Shown here in pieces: positions 43,448 to 53,176 of a DNA stretch of 64,000 bases (positions are counted from its first letter, which is position 1; the number at the start of each line of letters is the position of its first letter). The stretch comes from Ostreibacterium oceani (GTDB lineage: Bacteria > Pseudomonadota > Gammaproteobacteria > Cardiobacteriales > Ostreibacteriaceae). The stretch covers positions 303,439-367,438 of the forward strand of contig NZ_WHNW01000002.1 in assembly GCF_009362845.1 (NCBI RefSeq). The letters are read 5' to 3'. The position numbers and the translations under genes are program-made. The notes under the pieces were generated by a model. That model ran no database searches. It saw only the letters and a list, made by a program, of their open reading frames with translations, and was not told the origin of the DNA.

Positions 43448-44753
43448 CGTCTGCCAACACCGTTACCAATACTTGTTGTACGCGATTATCCGAAAACGAC
43501 AACACCGATAATTCGTAGCGACCGACACTGACTTTGGTGCCGACGCTAGGGAATACACCCAGCTCTTCGAGAATGAGTCCACTCAGTGTCTTTGGCCCAT
43601 CTGTCGGTAACTCCCAGTCCAATTCTTTGTTTAGATAATTGATACTCAGCTTGCCTTGTACTTGATAGATGCCCGCTGATTTTTGGATGATGTCCTCTTC
43701 ATCGGCTGATTCTGCTTCGGCAATCTCTTGCAGCCCAAGGTCACCAACAACATACTCGAGTATATCTTCTAGCGTCAATAGCCCAATGACTTCACCGTAT
43801 TCGTTAACTACAATTCCCGTTTGATGCTGATGGTACTGAAATTGCTGTAGCTGTTTGCGTAGCGATGTCCCTTCTGGCACGAAATACGCTTTTCTAATCA
43901 ACGGGGTCACATTCGTCTTGTCTAACGCAAGACTATCACGGTAAATACACAATACGTCGCGAATGTTTAAAACACCGATAATTTCATCAACATTGCCTTG
44001 GTAAACCAATAACCGTGAATGTTCGCTAGATAGAATGCGTTGCTGACAATTCGTCCAATCATCTGTCATGTCTAAGCCAATAATATCGCGTCTTGCCACC
44101 ATAATATCTTCGACATTAATATCCTCCAGATAGAGCAGCCCTAGCATCATGTCTTGGTGGTTTTCTCCTTGTTCGGCGTAGGATTCTTGTAAAATGGCTT
44201 GCAACTCTTCTTTGCTGACAGCTGCGTCACTCATCGTAAAATGCTTTAGTCCCAACGGCTTTAGCACGGCATTCGCCAGCAAATTAACCATCCAAACGAC
44301 AGGGTACAGTAACTTTAGCAGCACACGCAAAAACCAACTGGCTGGGAATGCAAATTTTTCGGCATATAGCGCCGCAAACGTTTTGGGCGCAACCTCTCCG
44401 AAAATCAGTATAAGTAAAGTCAGCACCAACGTCATAATAAATATACCGGCATCACCCCACAATCGCAAACCGATAATGGTCGCAAGCGATGCCGCAAAAA
44501 TATTAATAATATTATTGCCCAGCAGTATAACGCCCAACAGTCTATCAGGGCGTTTAAGTAGTGCCAAGGCACGTGCCGCTCGAATATCGCCAGTCTGCGC
44601 TAAGTGCTTTAAGCGGTGCCGATTTAAGCGCATCATGCTGGTTTCGGAGCCTGAAAAAAACGCCGAACAAAAGAGCAAAAGGACTAATATGATGACTAAT
44701 AGGTAGGTGGGAATCGAAGACACTAGAAATTTCCTATTTTCACTATGAATCAA
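43437..44753 (-). CDS. CNNM/CorB-type membrane protein with CBS domains
   Basis: A 438-residue protein of the CNNM/CorB (YfjD, HlyC/CorC) family, linked to Mg2+ or other divalent-cation export. The DUF21 membrane domain (about 1-190) contains FFSGSETSMMRLNRHRLKHL, the SGSE metal-site motif, and VILLGNNIINIFAAS. A CBS pair follows (VEDIMVARRDIIGLDMTDDW, VVNEYGEVIGLLTLEDILEY), and then a C-terminal CorC_HlyC domain (YQVQGKLSINYLNKELDWEL). It overlaps ypjD by 11 bases; ypjD-corB pairing is common in gammaproteobacteria. Confidence 0.92.
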   Translation of the reverse strand: MIHSENRKFLVSSIPTYLLVIILVLLLFCSAFFSGSETSMMRLNRHRLKHLAQTGDIRAARALALLKRPDRLLGVILLGNNIINIFAASLATIIGLRLWGDAGIFIMTLVLTLLILIFGEVAPKTFAALYAEKFAFPASWFLRVLLKLLYPVVWMVNLLANAVLKPLGLKHFTMSDAAVSKEELQAILQESYAEQGENHQDMMLGLLYLEDINVEDIMVARRDIIGLDMTDDWTNCQQRILSSEHSRLLVYQGNVDEIIGVLNIRDVLCIYRDSLALDKTNVTPLIRKAYFVPEGTSLRKQLQQFQYHQHQTGIVVNEYGEVIGLLTLEDILEYVVGDLGLQEIAEAESADEEDIIQKSAGIYQVQGKLSINYLNKELDWELPTDGPKTLSGLILEELGVFPSVGTKVSVGRYELSVLSFSDNRVQQVLVTVLADDED

Positions 44754-45525
44754 TTAGATTGACTTGTTTATCCAGTAGGATTTGCAAAACAAACGCACTG
44801 CCAAAATAAGCCAACACCAAAAACACGAATCCACTTAGCAACATAAATGCGCCTTTTTTGCCACGAAACCCTCGATAATAATGCAAAAATAAAAAACCAA
44901 CAATAATCAGCCATGCAAGCAAACCAAAAAATAGCTTATGCGCCAAATGCTGCCCCCATATATCACGAATAAACAGTACCCCTGTCGCCAAAGACAACGT
45001 CAACATCAACGCCCCCACTGTCGCCGATAGCACCATTGCGCGCTCAATATAAGCAAGCGGCAAGCGTAATACACTCACCGATTTAATTTGGCGTACACTG
45101 CGATTTTTAAACAACCAAAAACTCGCATACAACGCAGCATAACCCAAGGCAATATACGCTGCCATAGACAAGACAACATGAATTCTCAGTTTGCCGCTGG
45201 TGACAATGACGCTTTCGCTGTGTATCCACACCGGTAGCCAGACACAAATCGCCGCGATTAGCGCAAGCACACAATACGTCACCGAGTCATGGCGCACAAT
45301 GTAGAGCACTGCACCAATCGCCACCATACTAAAAGTCAAGAGTGACAGCATCCCCATTACCGCCGTATCATAAAAGATACCGCCCACTAGGCTCGCCACC
45401 TGTAACGCATGAAAGCCTAACGCTACTGCCATCGCCGTATAGATAACTGCCCTCGAATACGATGATTGCGTCAAGCAAAAAACCGAAGCCATGTACCCGA
45501 CAAACGCGAACAAAGCCACTAGCAT
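44743..45525 (-). CDS. ypjD: Inner-membrane protein YpjD (cytochrome c assembly family)
   Basis: A 260-residue polytopic protein of the CcsA/CcmC superfamily (HemX-like), with about eight transmembrane helices. Typical elements: ALGFHALQVASLVGG, IHVVLSMAAYIALGYAALYA, IWGQHLAHKLFFGLLAW and FLHYYRGFRGKKGAFMLLSG. The histidines in LGFHAL, IHVV and KLFFG-preceding HLAHK are at the places of heme-related ligands in relatives. The precise role is not established. In many relatives it lies divergent from ffh; here the upstream gap (45526-45792) leads to an unrelated lone gene instead. Confidence 0.85.
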   Translation of the reverse strand: MLVALFAFVGYMASVFCLTQSSYSRAVIYTAMAVALGFHALQVASLVGGIFYDTAVMGMLSLLTFSMVAIGAVLYIVRHDSVTYCVLALIAAICVWLPVWIHSESVIVTSGKLRIHVVLSMAAYIALGYAALYASFWLFKNRSVRQIKSVSVLRLPLAYIERAMVLSATVGALMLTLSLATGVLFIRDIWGQHLAHKLFFGLLAWLIIVGFLFLHYYRGFRGKKGAFMLLSGFVFLVLAYFGSAFVLQILLDKQVNLIDS

Positions 45526-45792
45526 ATTATCACGATTTAATCCCTACTATCTCATCTATTAAAGCGCCTATTATAGCCGAAGTTGATAATATTAGGTAAT
45601 TTACGGTCGGTCTAATTTACAACGCGCCCTCGCGGAATCTTAACTGCTCGGCGCATCCATTTCCAGCTGATTTTCAGCGAACTGAAAACGCCTTGGTGGC
45701 TGCCCACCCACACAATGAATTCAGTCGGTTTTCAATCGGCTTTTAAGGCAATTTAGAGATTATATACGGAAGTATTATTTGAATACTTTCCT

Positions 45793-46683
45793 CTATTTTT
45801 TATTACTAGCCATTAATTCCAAAACTAATTCTTCGTTCTCTTTGGGGACAAAAGCAACTTGACCGAGGTGTCTTATTTCAAGATACACCTGTGAGTTATA
45901 AGCTGGTAACATTCCATATGCAATCACCATTCGCCCTGCACAACCCTGCTGATTAAACCCTCGGCTTTTGCTTATTTCCGGCTGTACTCTGAAAGCACGT
46001 TTTTTCTTGGCGAGATTTAAAAAGTGCCAGATTTTACCCCTTACAAAAGTTTCTATTCTCCCAACATACAAATAACTGTTGGAATCGTCAATCTGAAGGT
46101 CATCAGCATCAAGTGATTTCAATAACGATTTAATTCTTATTGCCCGTTTGCTTCCAGGAAAAACAATCGCTTTTTCCATATAGGTTTCTATATTTTCAAC
46201 TATTGTTTTTACTGAGGTTATCCTGTTAGCGGACGGTATCTCCGCCCCCTCATACCCACCTAGTGCGTTGCTAATCAACTCATCTGAGTGCGAATTTTCA
46301 CTTATATCATTTTTGTCAGAAGTTTCCTTATTTTCAGATTCTGATACTGATGACCACTTAGACAATATGAGTAAATTTTCGTCTTTAATAGCTTGTTGCG
46401 TTTCATGCTTATTTAGAAAATTTATCCCGTTAGGTTTTCTTTTATGCCAAGAGCACTCTACATCACTTTTATAATGCTTAAAATAGGCAGTTTTTCCATT
46501 TACAGTTTTACTTTTTCTTCTGGGAATTCTTGTTAGTGGTTCCTTACATTCTGGGCAAAATATGTTTCTGTAATGTTTTTCATCGACGTATTCATCTGGA
46601 TACAGTCGTTCAACATTATCTTGCGAGGGATTTGTTGATTCTGTGGATGGCTTCGGGAAATGTGCGTATGTAATTGTCGCCAT
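45793..46683 (-). CDS. Lone AT-rich gene with an N-terminal zinc-site module, unknown function
   Basis: A 296-residue cytoplasmic protein that I cannot assign. Residues 43-80 hold a likely zinc site: C43-PE-C46, then YFKH70 and C77-SW-H80, resembling the N-terminal zinc module of CoiA-like and other DNA-associated proteins (CPxC...FxH). A polar, Ser/Glu/Asn-rich linker covers about 85-150. The C-terminal 140 residues look folded (YLYVGRIETFVRGKIWHFLN, FNQQGCAGRMVIAYGMLPAY, YLEIRHLGQVAFVPKENEEL). Codon use differs from neighbours: AGA encodes three arginines within LTRIPRRKSK, and the DNA is visibly more AT-rich. It has its own promoter and no operon partner. Together this suggests recent acquisition; a defence or nucleic-acid role is possible but unproven. 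Confidence 0.7.
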   Translation of the reverse strand: MATITYAHFPKPSTESTNPSQDNVERLYPDEYVDEKHYRNIFCPECKEPLTRIPRRKSKTVNGKTAYFKHYKSDVECSWHKRKPNGINFLNKHETQQAIKDENLLILSKWSSVSESENKETSDKNDISENSHSDELISNALGGYEGAEIPSANRITSVKTIVENIETYMEKAIVFPGSKRAIRIKSLLKSLDADDLQIDDSNSYLYVGRIETFVRGKIWHFLNLAKKKRAFRVQPEISKSRGFNQQGCAGRMVIAYGMLPAYNSQVYLEIRHLGQVAFVPKENEELVLELMASNKK

Positions 46684-46709
46684 TGCTAACGGTCAAATAA
46701 TAAATAAGT

Positions 46710-46738
46710 ATTATACAATCAATTCATTGCACATACAA
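46710..46738 (-). promoter_or_regulatory. Putative promoter of the lone zinc-site gene
   Basis: On the minus strand a perfect TATAAT (46710-46715) lies 17 bp after TTGTAT (46733-46738), 27 bases before the ATG at 46683. A second TATAAT lies farther upstream at 46745-46750. The gene therefore need not depend on read-through from the TatD-like gene. Confidence 0.5.
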
Positions 46739-46773
46739 GCTTCTATTATATCCCGCCTAAAGTGACTCCCTCA

Positions 46774-47595
46774 CTACATACTAATTTTAATACAATTCAG
46801 CGCGGCAATAGCAGGGACAACTGCACCCGTGTTTTGCCATATCACAGGCACTAGCTCATTGGGTGTTACCCCACGAATTTCAGCAAACGTCGCCGCAATA
46901 CGGGGTAACTCACTCACCTGATTGGCACCATCCTTTATCCAAACGGGGGGCATATCGGGCGCATCGGTCTCTAAAACAAACGCCGACAACGGTAGCGTTT
47001 GAATCAAACGCTGGTATTTTTTTGCACGCGGATAGGTCATTGCACCACCAACCCCGAGTTTAAAGCCTTGTGTAATAAATTGGCGCGCCTGCTGTTCGCT
47101 GCCGCCAAAAGCATGCGCAATCCCTCGCCGCACACCGACTCTTTTACAGTATTGCAACACCTTGTCCTCTGCTTTAACGCTGTGCATAAACACTGGCAAA
47201 TCATAGTCGTACGCCAAGGCCAACTGCGCTTTGAAAAACGCGCATTGCTTTTCCAATGGCACAGATAACTTACCACCATGCGCTTTGCGCCCATCTAGAC
47301 CAATTTCGCCAATACCAATAAATTTGGGGTGATTGAGGTAGCGCTCAATCGTGTGCGTTAACACCGCTATCGCGGCATCAAGCACCAATTCACCAACAAA
47401 CAGTGGGTGCAGCCCTAGCGCAAAATAGGTATCTGGCAATTCGTCTGCGACACGGACCTGGCGCGACAAATCGCCCAGCCTAACCCCCATCAAGCATTGA
47501 GCGCTGACACCTAGGGCTTGTGCCTGTTGCCACTTTTTTTGCCTGTTAAGATCAAAATCAGGCGCATCAAAATGATTATGCGTGTCTATCCACAT
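46774..47595 (-). CDS. TatD family metal-dependent hydrolase (YjjV-like)
   Basis: A 273-residue TIM-barrel hydrolase/DNase of the TatD family. Metal ligands are all visible: H6 and H8 (DTHNHFD), E97 (IGEIGLD), H138 (FMHSVKAED), H161 (AHAFGGS) and D211 (LETDAPDMP). Relatives are 3'-5' exonucleases or deoxyribonucleases for damaged DNA; some only show general phosphodiesterase activity. The sequence YFALGLHPLFVGE and the IAHAFGGSEQQARQFI segment resemble YjjV/YcfH. It is cytoplasmic and lies after proB on the same strand with an 83-bp gap containing short CCCCGCAGCCAC repeats. Confidence 0.9.
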   Translation of the reverse strand: MWIDTHNHFDAPDFDLNRQKKWQQAQALGVSAQCLMGVRLGDLSRQVRVADELPDTYFALGLHPLFVGELVLDAAIAVLTHTIERYLNHPKFIGIGEIGLDGRKAHGGKLSVPLEKQCAFFKAQLALAYDYDLPVFMHSVKAEDKVLQYCKRVGVRRGIAHAFGGSEQQARQFITQGFKLGVGGAMTYPRAKKYQRLIQTLPLSAFVLETDAPDMPPVWIKDGANQVSELPRIAATFAEIRGVTPNELVPVIWQNTGAVVPAIAALNCIKISM

Positions 47596-47678
47596 CCGTA
47601 CTCACCCCCGTACTCAACCCGCATCCACCCCCGCAGCCACCCCCGCAGCCACATCCATTGTCAAAAAATGGGTTATTA

Positions 47679-48824
47679 TTAACCTGAAACCAACGCCAAG
47701 TTATCGCGATGAATAATATGTTTTTCTAGCACAAAACCTAGAACATTGGCGATTTCATAACTGGGTATTCCGATGATTTTCTCAAGGTCTTGCGACCCAT
47801 AATTAACAATACCTTTAGCGATTTCAATTCCTTTATTATCAACCACCGAGACAATCGCGCCACGAGGGAAATGACCTGCAATCCTGACAATACCAATACT
47901 AAGTAGACTTTTACCTTGTGCCAGCAACGCCTGTGCGGCGCCTTCGTCGACAATCAATGTACCCCGTGTCTGCAATTGACTGGCTAGCCATTGTTTTTTA
48001 GCAGGCACACCTTGGTGTGAGAAAAGCAACGTGCCTTCAAAATCACCCGTCAATAAGCTCACGATATTGTTTCCCCGATGACCATGCGTAATGGCAGTCG
48101 CTGTGCCTGAGTTCATGGCCTTTCTCGCAGCCTGCAGCTTAGTCAGCATACCGCCTGAGCCTAGCGTTGATTTAGACTGCCCAATATACGTGTCCAGCAT
48201 AGGATTATCGGCAAAATCATAACGCACCAATTTGGCACTTGGATGCTCACGCGGGTCGGCATCATACAGCCCATTTTGGTCAGTTAGAATCACATACATA
48301 CCAGCATGCGTTAAATTAGCCACCATTGCCCCTAAATTATCATTGTCACCAAAACGAATTTCATCAAAAGATACCGTATCATTCTCGTTAACAATTGGCA
48401 AAATGCCGCTATCTAACAATGCATTAACTGTTGCGCGAATATTTAAATAACGTTTGCGGTCTGCGGCGTCTTCGTGTGTCAGCAATATTTGCGCCGTTTG
48501 TATGCCTTGGGTGAAAAAAATCTCTTCATAAACCCGCGCTAATACCGCCTGCCCTACAGCCGCCGCAGCTTGTTGTTTTGGTAATGCACTTGGTTTTTCT
48601 GCCCAGCCTAACTTTTGTATTCCTGCCGCAATCGCCCCTGATGACACCAAAATCACCTGCTTACCCGCCTGACGCAACTGGCTGATTTGCTGCGCCAATG
48701 CAGTAATTAGCGCTCGATCGATTGTCTTGCCATAATCGGTCAGTATGGCAGAGCCGATTTTAATCACCCAAACGGGGCTGTTTACCGCGCTTTCTAGCGG
48801 CGCTTTAAATTGTTGGTCATCCAT
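47679..48824 (-). CDS. proB: Glutamate 5-kinase
   Basis: First step of proline synthesis, phosphorylating glutamate to gamma-glutamyl phosphate; normally feedback-inhibited by proline. The amino-acid-kinase domain (about 15-270) shows VIKIGSAILTDYGKTID, ILVSSGAIAAGIQKLGW, LPIVNENDTVSFDEIRFGDN and VILTDQNGLYDADPREHP. A PUA domain follows (about 285-375: GTLIVDEGAAQALLAQGKSL, FPRGAIVSVVDNKGIEIAKG). Length (381) is slightly above E. coli (367) because of about 14 extra N-terminal residues. It lies 80 bp after obg, the order seen in many beta- and gammaproteobacteria. Confidence 0.96.
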   Translation of the reverse strand: MDDQQFKAPLESAVNSPVWVIKIGSAILTDYGKTIDRALITALAQQISQLRQAGKQVILVSSGAIAAGIQKLGWAEKPSALPKQQAAAAVGQAVLARVYEEIFFTQGIQTAQILLTHEDAADRKRYLNIRATVNALLDSGILPIVNENDTVSFDEIRFGDNDNLGAMVANLTHAGMYVILTDQNGLYDADPREHPSAKLVRYDFADNPMLDTYIGQSKSTLGSGGMLTKLQAARKAMNSGTATAITHGHRGNNIVSLLTGDFEGTLLFSHQGVPAKKQWLASQLQTRGTLIVDEGAAQALLAQGKSLLSIGIVRIAGHFPRGAIVSVVDNKGIEIAKGIVNYGSQDLEKIIGIPSYEIANVLGFVLEKHIIHRDNLALVSG

Positions 48825-48904
48825 TTTTTCACACAGGTAGCGTCAATTAATCATCGCAATAAGCACCTCTAAAACCAGCGAAAGCCAGTTTCCGGTACCT
48901 ACCT

Positions 48905-49933
48905 TTATAAAAACACGTCTTCTTCAGTCGACAAATAAGCCATAATTGCTTGGCATAATGGCTGAGTCCCTTGCTTTGCAAGCGCAGAAATCGCATAAAT
49001 AGGCCCCGTCCATCGCAATTCTTGTTTAATTTCTGACATCAATGCATCTAATGCCTCAGCAGAGCGCATCTCGACCTTATTTAATACCAACCAACGTGGT
49101 TTTTCGGCGACTTCCGCGCTGTATTTTTTGAGCTCATTACTAATCTTAATTATATCACCAAGCACATCCCCACCGCTATCAGAATAAGGTGAAGCGTCAA
49201 CAATATGCAACAAAATAGAGGTGCGAGACAGGTGTTTTAAAAACTGTATCCCTAAGCCATGACCTTCAGCGGCACCTTCAACCAATCCTGGAATATCGGC
49301 GATGACAAAACTACTAATTGGGCTTAATGCCACGACACCCAAATTGGGATGCAGTGTAGTAAATGGATAATCAGCAATTTTCGGGCGCGCGTGAGATACG
49401 GCAGAAATAAAAGTTGATTTCCCTGCATTTGGTAACCCCAACAATCCAACGTCAGCAAGGACTTTTAACTCGAGTCGGAGCATCCGTTCTTCGCCAGCAG
49501 AGCCTGGCTTTGATTGCCTTGGCGCACGATTTGTTGATGATTTATAACGGGTGTTACCCAAGCCATGGTAGCCGCCTTGAGCAATCAGCTGAACCTGCCC
49601 CTCGGTGGTTAAGTCAGCAATCAAACGGTCTTCCTCTTCATCAAATATCATCGTCCCAACAGGGACCAACAAAACAAGGTCCTCCCCTGCTGCACCAGTA
49701 CAATTTCCGCCTTTGCCAGCCGAACCATCGGCTGCAAAAAACTTTCGTTTATAGCGAAACTCTGATAACGTGTTCAGCGCGGTACTGGCTTTGACATATA
49801 TACTACCCCCATCGCCACCATCACCACCATCAGGCCCGCCAAATGGCACGAATTTTTCTCGATGAAAACTGACCGCACCGTTTCCACCCTTACCAGCGCG
49901 AACCATAATAATCGCTTCATCAACAAATTTCAT
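48905..49933 (-). CDS. obg: Obg/CgtA ribosome-associated GTPase
   Basis: Essential GTPase of 50S subunit assembly and stress signalling. The glycine-rich Obg fold covers about 1-158 ([35 protein letters not shown]). The G domain follows: G1 [10 protein letters not shown]2 [11 protein letters not shown]3 [10 protein letters not shown]4 NKVE and G5 ISALAKQG. G4 is NKxE, not the standard NKxD, a conservative change at the guanine-contacting acid. I use the ATG at 49933, where GGGAG lies 6 bases upstream; an in-frame start at 49954 would add seven atypical residues. rplU and rpmA, usually just upstream, are missing here; the rplQ terminator precedes it instead. Confidence 0.96.
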   Translation of the reverse strand: MKFVDEAIIMVRAGKGGNGAVSFHREKFVPFGGPDGGDGGDGGSIYVKASTALNTLSEFRYKRKFFAADGSAGKGGNCTGAAGEDLVLLVPVGTMIFDEEEDRLIADLTTEGQVQLIAQGGYHGLGNTRYKSSTNRAPRQSKPGSAGEERMLRLELKVLADVGLLGLPNAGKSTFISAVSHARPKIADYPFTTLHPNLGVVALSPISSFVIADIPGLVEGAAEGHGLGIQFLKHLSRTSILLHIVDASPYSDSGGDVLGDIIKISNELKKYSAEVAEKPRWLVLNKVEMRSAEALDALMSEIKQELRWTGPIYAISALAKQGTQPLCQAIMAYLSTEEDVFL

Positions 49934-50277
49934 GCAAAACTCCCAAAATCCCAAAAATTCTCTAAACCTTAATATGATAGCGGGTATTTACCCCGTTCTG
50001 CACCCGCCGTTACCGCCGCAAGCTACCATCAATTGACAGCCATTACACCCCCCATACTAATGGATACTAATGAATATTGATGGATACTGCGGTATGCTGA
50101 TGCGACCTGATTATGCTATTGCATGCCGATGTAAATCAAACAGCCTGTTACAAACCACTTATCGAACAAACCCTTCGCGCCTTAATAAGGGATACCCAGC
50201 AGAACTTTCGGTATTTCTAATCAAAAAACGCCCGCAAAGGCGGGCGTTTTTTGCAGCAGTAAATAACCGAGGGTTAC
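49934..50277. other. Intergenic region between obg and rplQ
   Basis: About 340 bp without a convincing gene. Near 50050-50090 there are weak GGATACTAATG-type repeats. The right end holds the rplQ terminator (50229-50252). No tRNA or L21/L27 gene could be found. The obg promoter must lie in the left half; I cannot place it with confidence. Confidence 0.6.
50229..50252 (-). terminator. Terminator of the alpha ribosomal operon
   Basis: Perfect 7-bp GC-rich stem CGCCCGC/GCGGGCG (50229-50235 with 50240-50246), four-base loop, flanked by six A on the left and six T on the right, so it can work in both directions. It lies 26 bp after the rplQ stop codon. Confidence 0.93.
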
Positions 50278-50694
50278 TTATTCAGCTTCTTGACCTGCAC
50301 TATTTTCTTCGCCATCTGAAGCAACCACAGGCTGAGGGCGATCAACTAACTCAACATATGCCATTGGCGCATTGTCGCCAGTTCTAAAACCGCATTTCAA
50401 AATACGCACATAACCGCCATTACGTGTTTTAGAAAGGGGGGCAATTTCATTGAATAATTTTTGCACTGCCGCATCATCTCGCATATGATCAAATGCATGG
50501 CGACGGCCTTGAACATTGTCATTTTTCTTGGCATGCGTAATTAGCGGCTCTACCACACGGCGTAATTCCTTTGCCTTTGGCAAAGTTGTTTTAATGATGC
50601 CATGTTCAATCAAAGAACACGCCATATTACGAAACATCGCCTTACGATGTGAGCTATTTCTATTTAGTTGTCGACCGGATTTTTTATGTCTCAT
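50278..50694 (-). CDS. rplQ: Ribosomal protein bL17
   Basis: Large-subunit protein at the base of the tunnel exit region; last gene of the alpha operon. The ATG at 50694 gives [20 protein letters not shown], the standard L17 start, with AAGGTAA upstream; the frame's earlier starts inside rpoA are ignored. [20 protein letters not shown] and [20 protein letters not shown] are conserved. The C-terminus has an acidic tail ([12 protein letters not shown]). Confidence 0.97.
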   Translation of the reverse strand: MRHKKSGRQLNRNSSHRKAMFRNMACSLIEHGIIKTTLPKAKELRRVVEPLITHAKKNDNVQGRRHAFDHMRDDAAVQKLFNEIAPLSKTRNGGYVRILKCGFRTGDNAPMAYVELVDRPQPVVASDGEENSAGQEAE

Positions 50695-50707
50695 CACATT
50701 ACCTTTA

Positions 50708-51670
50708 TTATTTTTTAGCGGGAGGCCAATTTTCCAAAACCATACCAAGTCTTAGGCCATGCTGGTTTAGCACGTCTTTGATCTCATTCAACGACTTTTT
50801 CCCGAGATTCGGCGTTTTTAATAATTCCATCTCGGTACGCTGGACCAATTCGCCAACACAATCAATTTTTTCTGCTTTTAGACAATTCGCAGAGCGCACT
50901 GTCAACTCTAAATCATCTATCGAGCGAAGCAAAACAGGATCAATTTGCACCTGCTCTTCTTCAATAGACTCTTGCAACTCTTCTTCAATATCGACAAATA
51001 CCGCAATCTGCTTGTGCAATAGCAATGCCGCTTGACTGACCGCTTGCTCTGGCTCAATCGCACCATTCGTTTCAATCTCAAGAATAAGCTTGTCTAAATC
51101 GGTTTGTTGCTCAAGTCTTGCCGACTCTACACGATAGGCGACTCGACTAATTGGACTGAATAACGCATCCACACGCAACCGACCAATTCGCTGACCTTCC
51201 TCGCTATCTTCGATAGAAGCCGCTGGGCGATACCCAACGCCTTTCTCGACTTTACAGGTAATAGAAAAAGGTTTATTTTGAGTCACTGTTGCAATAACTT
51301 GCTCAGGATTTACAATCTCCACATTATGTGGCAACTCAAAGTCACCCGCAGTAACAACGCCAGATTTTTTTACAGAAACACTGATTGTCGCCTCATCACC
51401 TTCGGGCATTCTAATCGCTAGTGAACGTAAATTCAGCAAAATATCCATCACGTCTTCTTGGACACCTTCGATGGTTGCATATTCATGCAACACACCTTCA
51501 ATCTCACATTCAACGACGGCGGCACCTTCCATAGAAGAGAGTAAGATTCGACGTAACGCGTTGCCTAATGTATGGCCAAACCCTCTGGCCAAAGGCTCAA
51601 GTACAACCTTAGACGTAACGCCATCTCCTTCTACCGAGATATTACGTGGTTGTAGTAAAACAGAATTCAT
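50708..51670 (-). CDS. rpoA: RNA polymerase alpha subunit
   Basis: Assembly platform of RNA polymerase; the C-terminal domain binds UP elements and activators. The N-terminal domain has the dimerisation signature [21 protein letters not shown] charged linker ([18 protein letters not shown]) runs to about residue 235, and the alpha-CTD shows [20 protein letters not shown] and [19 protein letters not shown]. Length is 320 (E. coli 329). Its place between rpsD and rplQ is universal. Confidence 0.98.
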   Translation of the reverse strand: MNSVLLQPRNISVEGDGVTSKVVLEPLARGFGHTLGNALRRILLSSMEGAAVVECEIEGVLHEYATIEGVQEDVMDILLNLRSLAIRMPEGDEATISVSVKKSGVVTAGDFELPHNVEIVNPEQVIATVTQNKPFSITCKVEKGVGYRPAASIEDSEEGQRIGRLRVDALFSPISRVAYRVESARLEQQTDLDKLILEIETNGAIEPEQAVSQAALLLHKQIAVFVDIEEELQESIEEEQVQIDPVLLRSIDDLELTVRSANCLKAEKIDCVGELVQRTEMELLKTPNLGKKSLNEIKDVLNQHGLRLGMVLENWPPAKK

Positions 51671-51688
51671 ACCTACTCCTAATTTCTA

Positions 51689-52309
51689 TTATTTCGAGTA
51701 AAGCTCAACAACCAGCGACTCGTTAATATCTGCCGATAAATCAATTCGATCTGGCACACGTTTGAATTCACCACTCATTTTTTTGTTATCGACTTCCATC
51801 CAGTCTACTGCCTCACGACTTTCAGCAAGGGCTAACGCATTTTGGATACGCTCTTGATTACGTGATTTTTCTCTCACCGCAACGGTCATACCTGCTTTTA
51901 CCTGAAAAGAAGGGACATTAACACGTGCGCCATCCACCAGTATAGCGCCATGTGACACCAACTGACGGGCCTCAGCACGCGTTGATGCGTAACCCATACG
52001 ATAAACCACATTATCCAAACGACACTCAAGCAATCTCAACAAATTTTCACCCGCTGAACCCTTAGAAGAAGATGCTTTTTTGAAGTAGTTACGGAACTGC
52101 TTTTCTAAAATACCATAAGTACGACGTAGTTTTTGTTTCTCACGAAGTTGCAACCCATAATCTGACAAGCGTCCACGACCTGCTCCATGCTGACCTGGTT
52201 TCGCACTCATATTACATTTAGAGTCTAGCGAACGAATCCCTGACTTTAACTCAAGATCTACGCCTTCGCGACGGCTTAATTTACATTTTGGTCCTATATA
52301 TCTGGCCAT
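51689..52309 (-). CDS. rpsD: Ribosomal protein uS4
   Basis: Primary 16S rRNA-binding protein and, in enteric bacteria, the translational repressor of the alpha operon. Start [20 protein letters not shown] and the S4 RNA-binding domain [20 protein letters not shown] are canonical. Only two cysteines lie in the N-terminal region (C9, C32), so this is the zinc-free form. Length is 206, as in E. coli. Confidence 0.98.
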   Translation of the reverse strand: MARYIGPKCKLSRREGVDLELKSGIRSLDSKCNMSAKPGQHGAGRGRLSDYGLQLREKQKLRRTYGILEKQFRNYFKKASSSKGSAGENLLRLLECRLDNVVYRMGYASTRAEARQLVSHGAILVDGARVNVPSFQVKAGMTVAVREKSRNQERIQNALALAESREAVDWMEVDNKKMSGEFKRVPDRIDLSADINESLVVELYSK

Positions 52310-52327
52310 TATCTTTCTCCTTCTGCG

Positions 52328-52717
52328 TTATACACGACGTTTTTTTGGCGGACGGCAGCCATTATGTGGAATGGGGGTCACGTCCGTTATCGTATGAATA
52401 TTAAACCCAGCAGCATTTAAAGAACGAACCGCAGCTTCTCGACCAGGACCTGGTCCTTTCACATTCACATGCAATGTTTGCATACCGTACTCTTTCGCGA
52501 TAGCGCCTGCACGATCAGCAGCAACCTGTGCCGCAAACGGGGTGCTTTTTCGTGAACCACGAAAGCCTGAGCCGCCTGATGTCGCCCATGCGAGCGCATT
52601 ACCTTGGTTATCGGTAATCGTCACAATCGTGTTATTAAAAGAAGCCTGTATGTGCGCAACCCCTTCGGTTACCACTTTTTTAACTTTTCTTTTTGTTTTA
52701 GTTGGTGATTTAGCCAT
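52328..52717 (-). CDS. rpsK: Ribosomal protein uS11
   Basis: Platform protein of the small subunit. The conserved [40 protein letters not shown] and the C-terminal [17 protein letters not shown] are present. The 129-residue length is standard. It lies between rpsM and rpsD as in all alpha operons. Confidence 0.98.
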   Translation of the reverse strand: MAKSPTKTKRKVKKVVTEGVAHIQASFNNTIVTITDNQGNALAWATSGGSGFRGSRKSTPFAAQVAADRAGAIAKEYGMQTLHVNVKGPGPGREAAVRSLNAAGFNIHTITDVTPIPHNGCRPPKKRRV

Positions 52718-52731
52718 GATTTAACCTATAA

Positions 52732-53088
52732 TTAACGCTTAATTGGTTTACGTGGGCCCTTTCGGGTACGTGCATTTGTCTTTGTTCGCTGACCACGACA
52801 AGGCAGACCACGTCGGTGCCTCAATCCACGGTAGCAACCCAAATCCATCAGACGTTTAATATCCATCGCTTTCTCACGACGAAGATCGCCTTCCACTGTA
52901 TATTCACCAACCTGCGCGCGAATTTTTTCAATTTGATCATCGGTCAAATCTTTTATCTTGGTTGACGGACTAACCCCAACCGCAGCACAAATATCAATGG
53001 CTGTTTTGCGACCAATACCGTAAACGGCAGTCAGTGCAATATCAGCATGTTTGTGCACTGGAATATTAATACCAGCTATACGAGCCAT
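52732..53088 (-). CDS. rpsM: Ribosomal protein uS13
   Basis: Small-subunit head protein that contacts the P-site tRNA and the B1 bridges. Start [20 protein letters not shown] and the end [20 protein letters not shown] are canonical; length 118 as in E. coli. First gene of the alpha operon after rpmJ, with an 83-bp gap between them. Confidence 0.98.
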   Translation of the reverse strand: MARIAGINIPVHKHADIALTAVYGIGRKTAIDICAAVGVSPSTKIKDLTDDQIEKIRAQVGEYTVEGDLRREKAMDIKRLMDLGCYRGLRHRRGLPCRGQRTKTNARTRKGPRKPIKR

Positions 53089-53176
53089 TCAACTTCTCCT
53101 AGTTTATTTCAGTAAAAGAAAGGTGCAAAATTTTACACCAATCCCGTGCAAATGCAAGCTTTATTTAAATTAAAAA

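Noticed and set aside
44194..44706. 170-residue plus-strand ORF
   Set aside because: Antisense to the membrane domain of the CNNM protein; the long open frame reflects codon bias.
45671..45688. Perfect hairpin TTTTCAG-CGAA-CTGAAAA upstream of ypjD
   Set aside because: The stem is A/T-rich and has no adjacent U-run, so it is not a convincing terminator; no conserved RNA motif is recognisable.
45768..45791. Hairpin GGAAGTATT...AATACTTTCC after the lone zinc-site gene
   Set aside because: The T-run is on the plus-strand side while the gene is on the minus strand, and the stem is weak with one bulge.
49955..50228. Possible tRNA or missing rplU/rpmA genes before obg
   Set aside because: No cloverleaf with a GTTCRA loop and no L21/L27 sequence could be found on either strand.
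50070..50387. Plus-strand ORF of 105 residues running into rplQ
   Set aside because: It overlaps the terminator and the antisense of rplQ, has low-complexity composition, no ribosome-binding site and no recognisable family.
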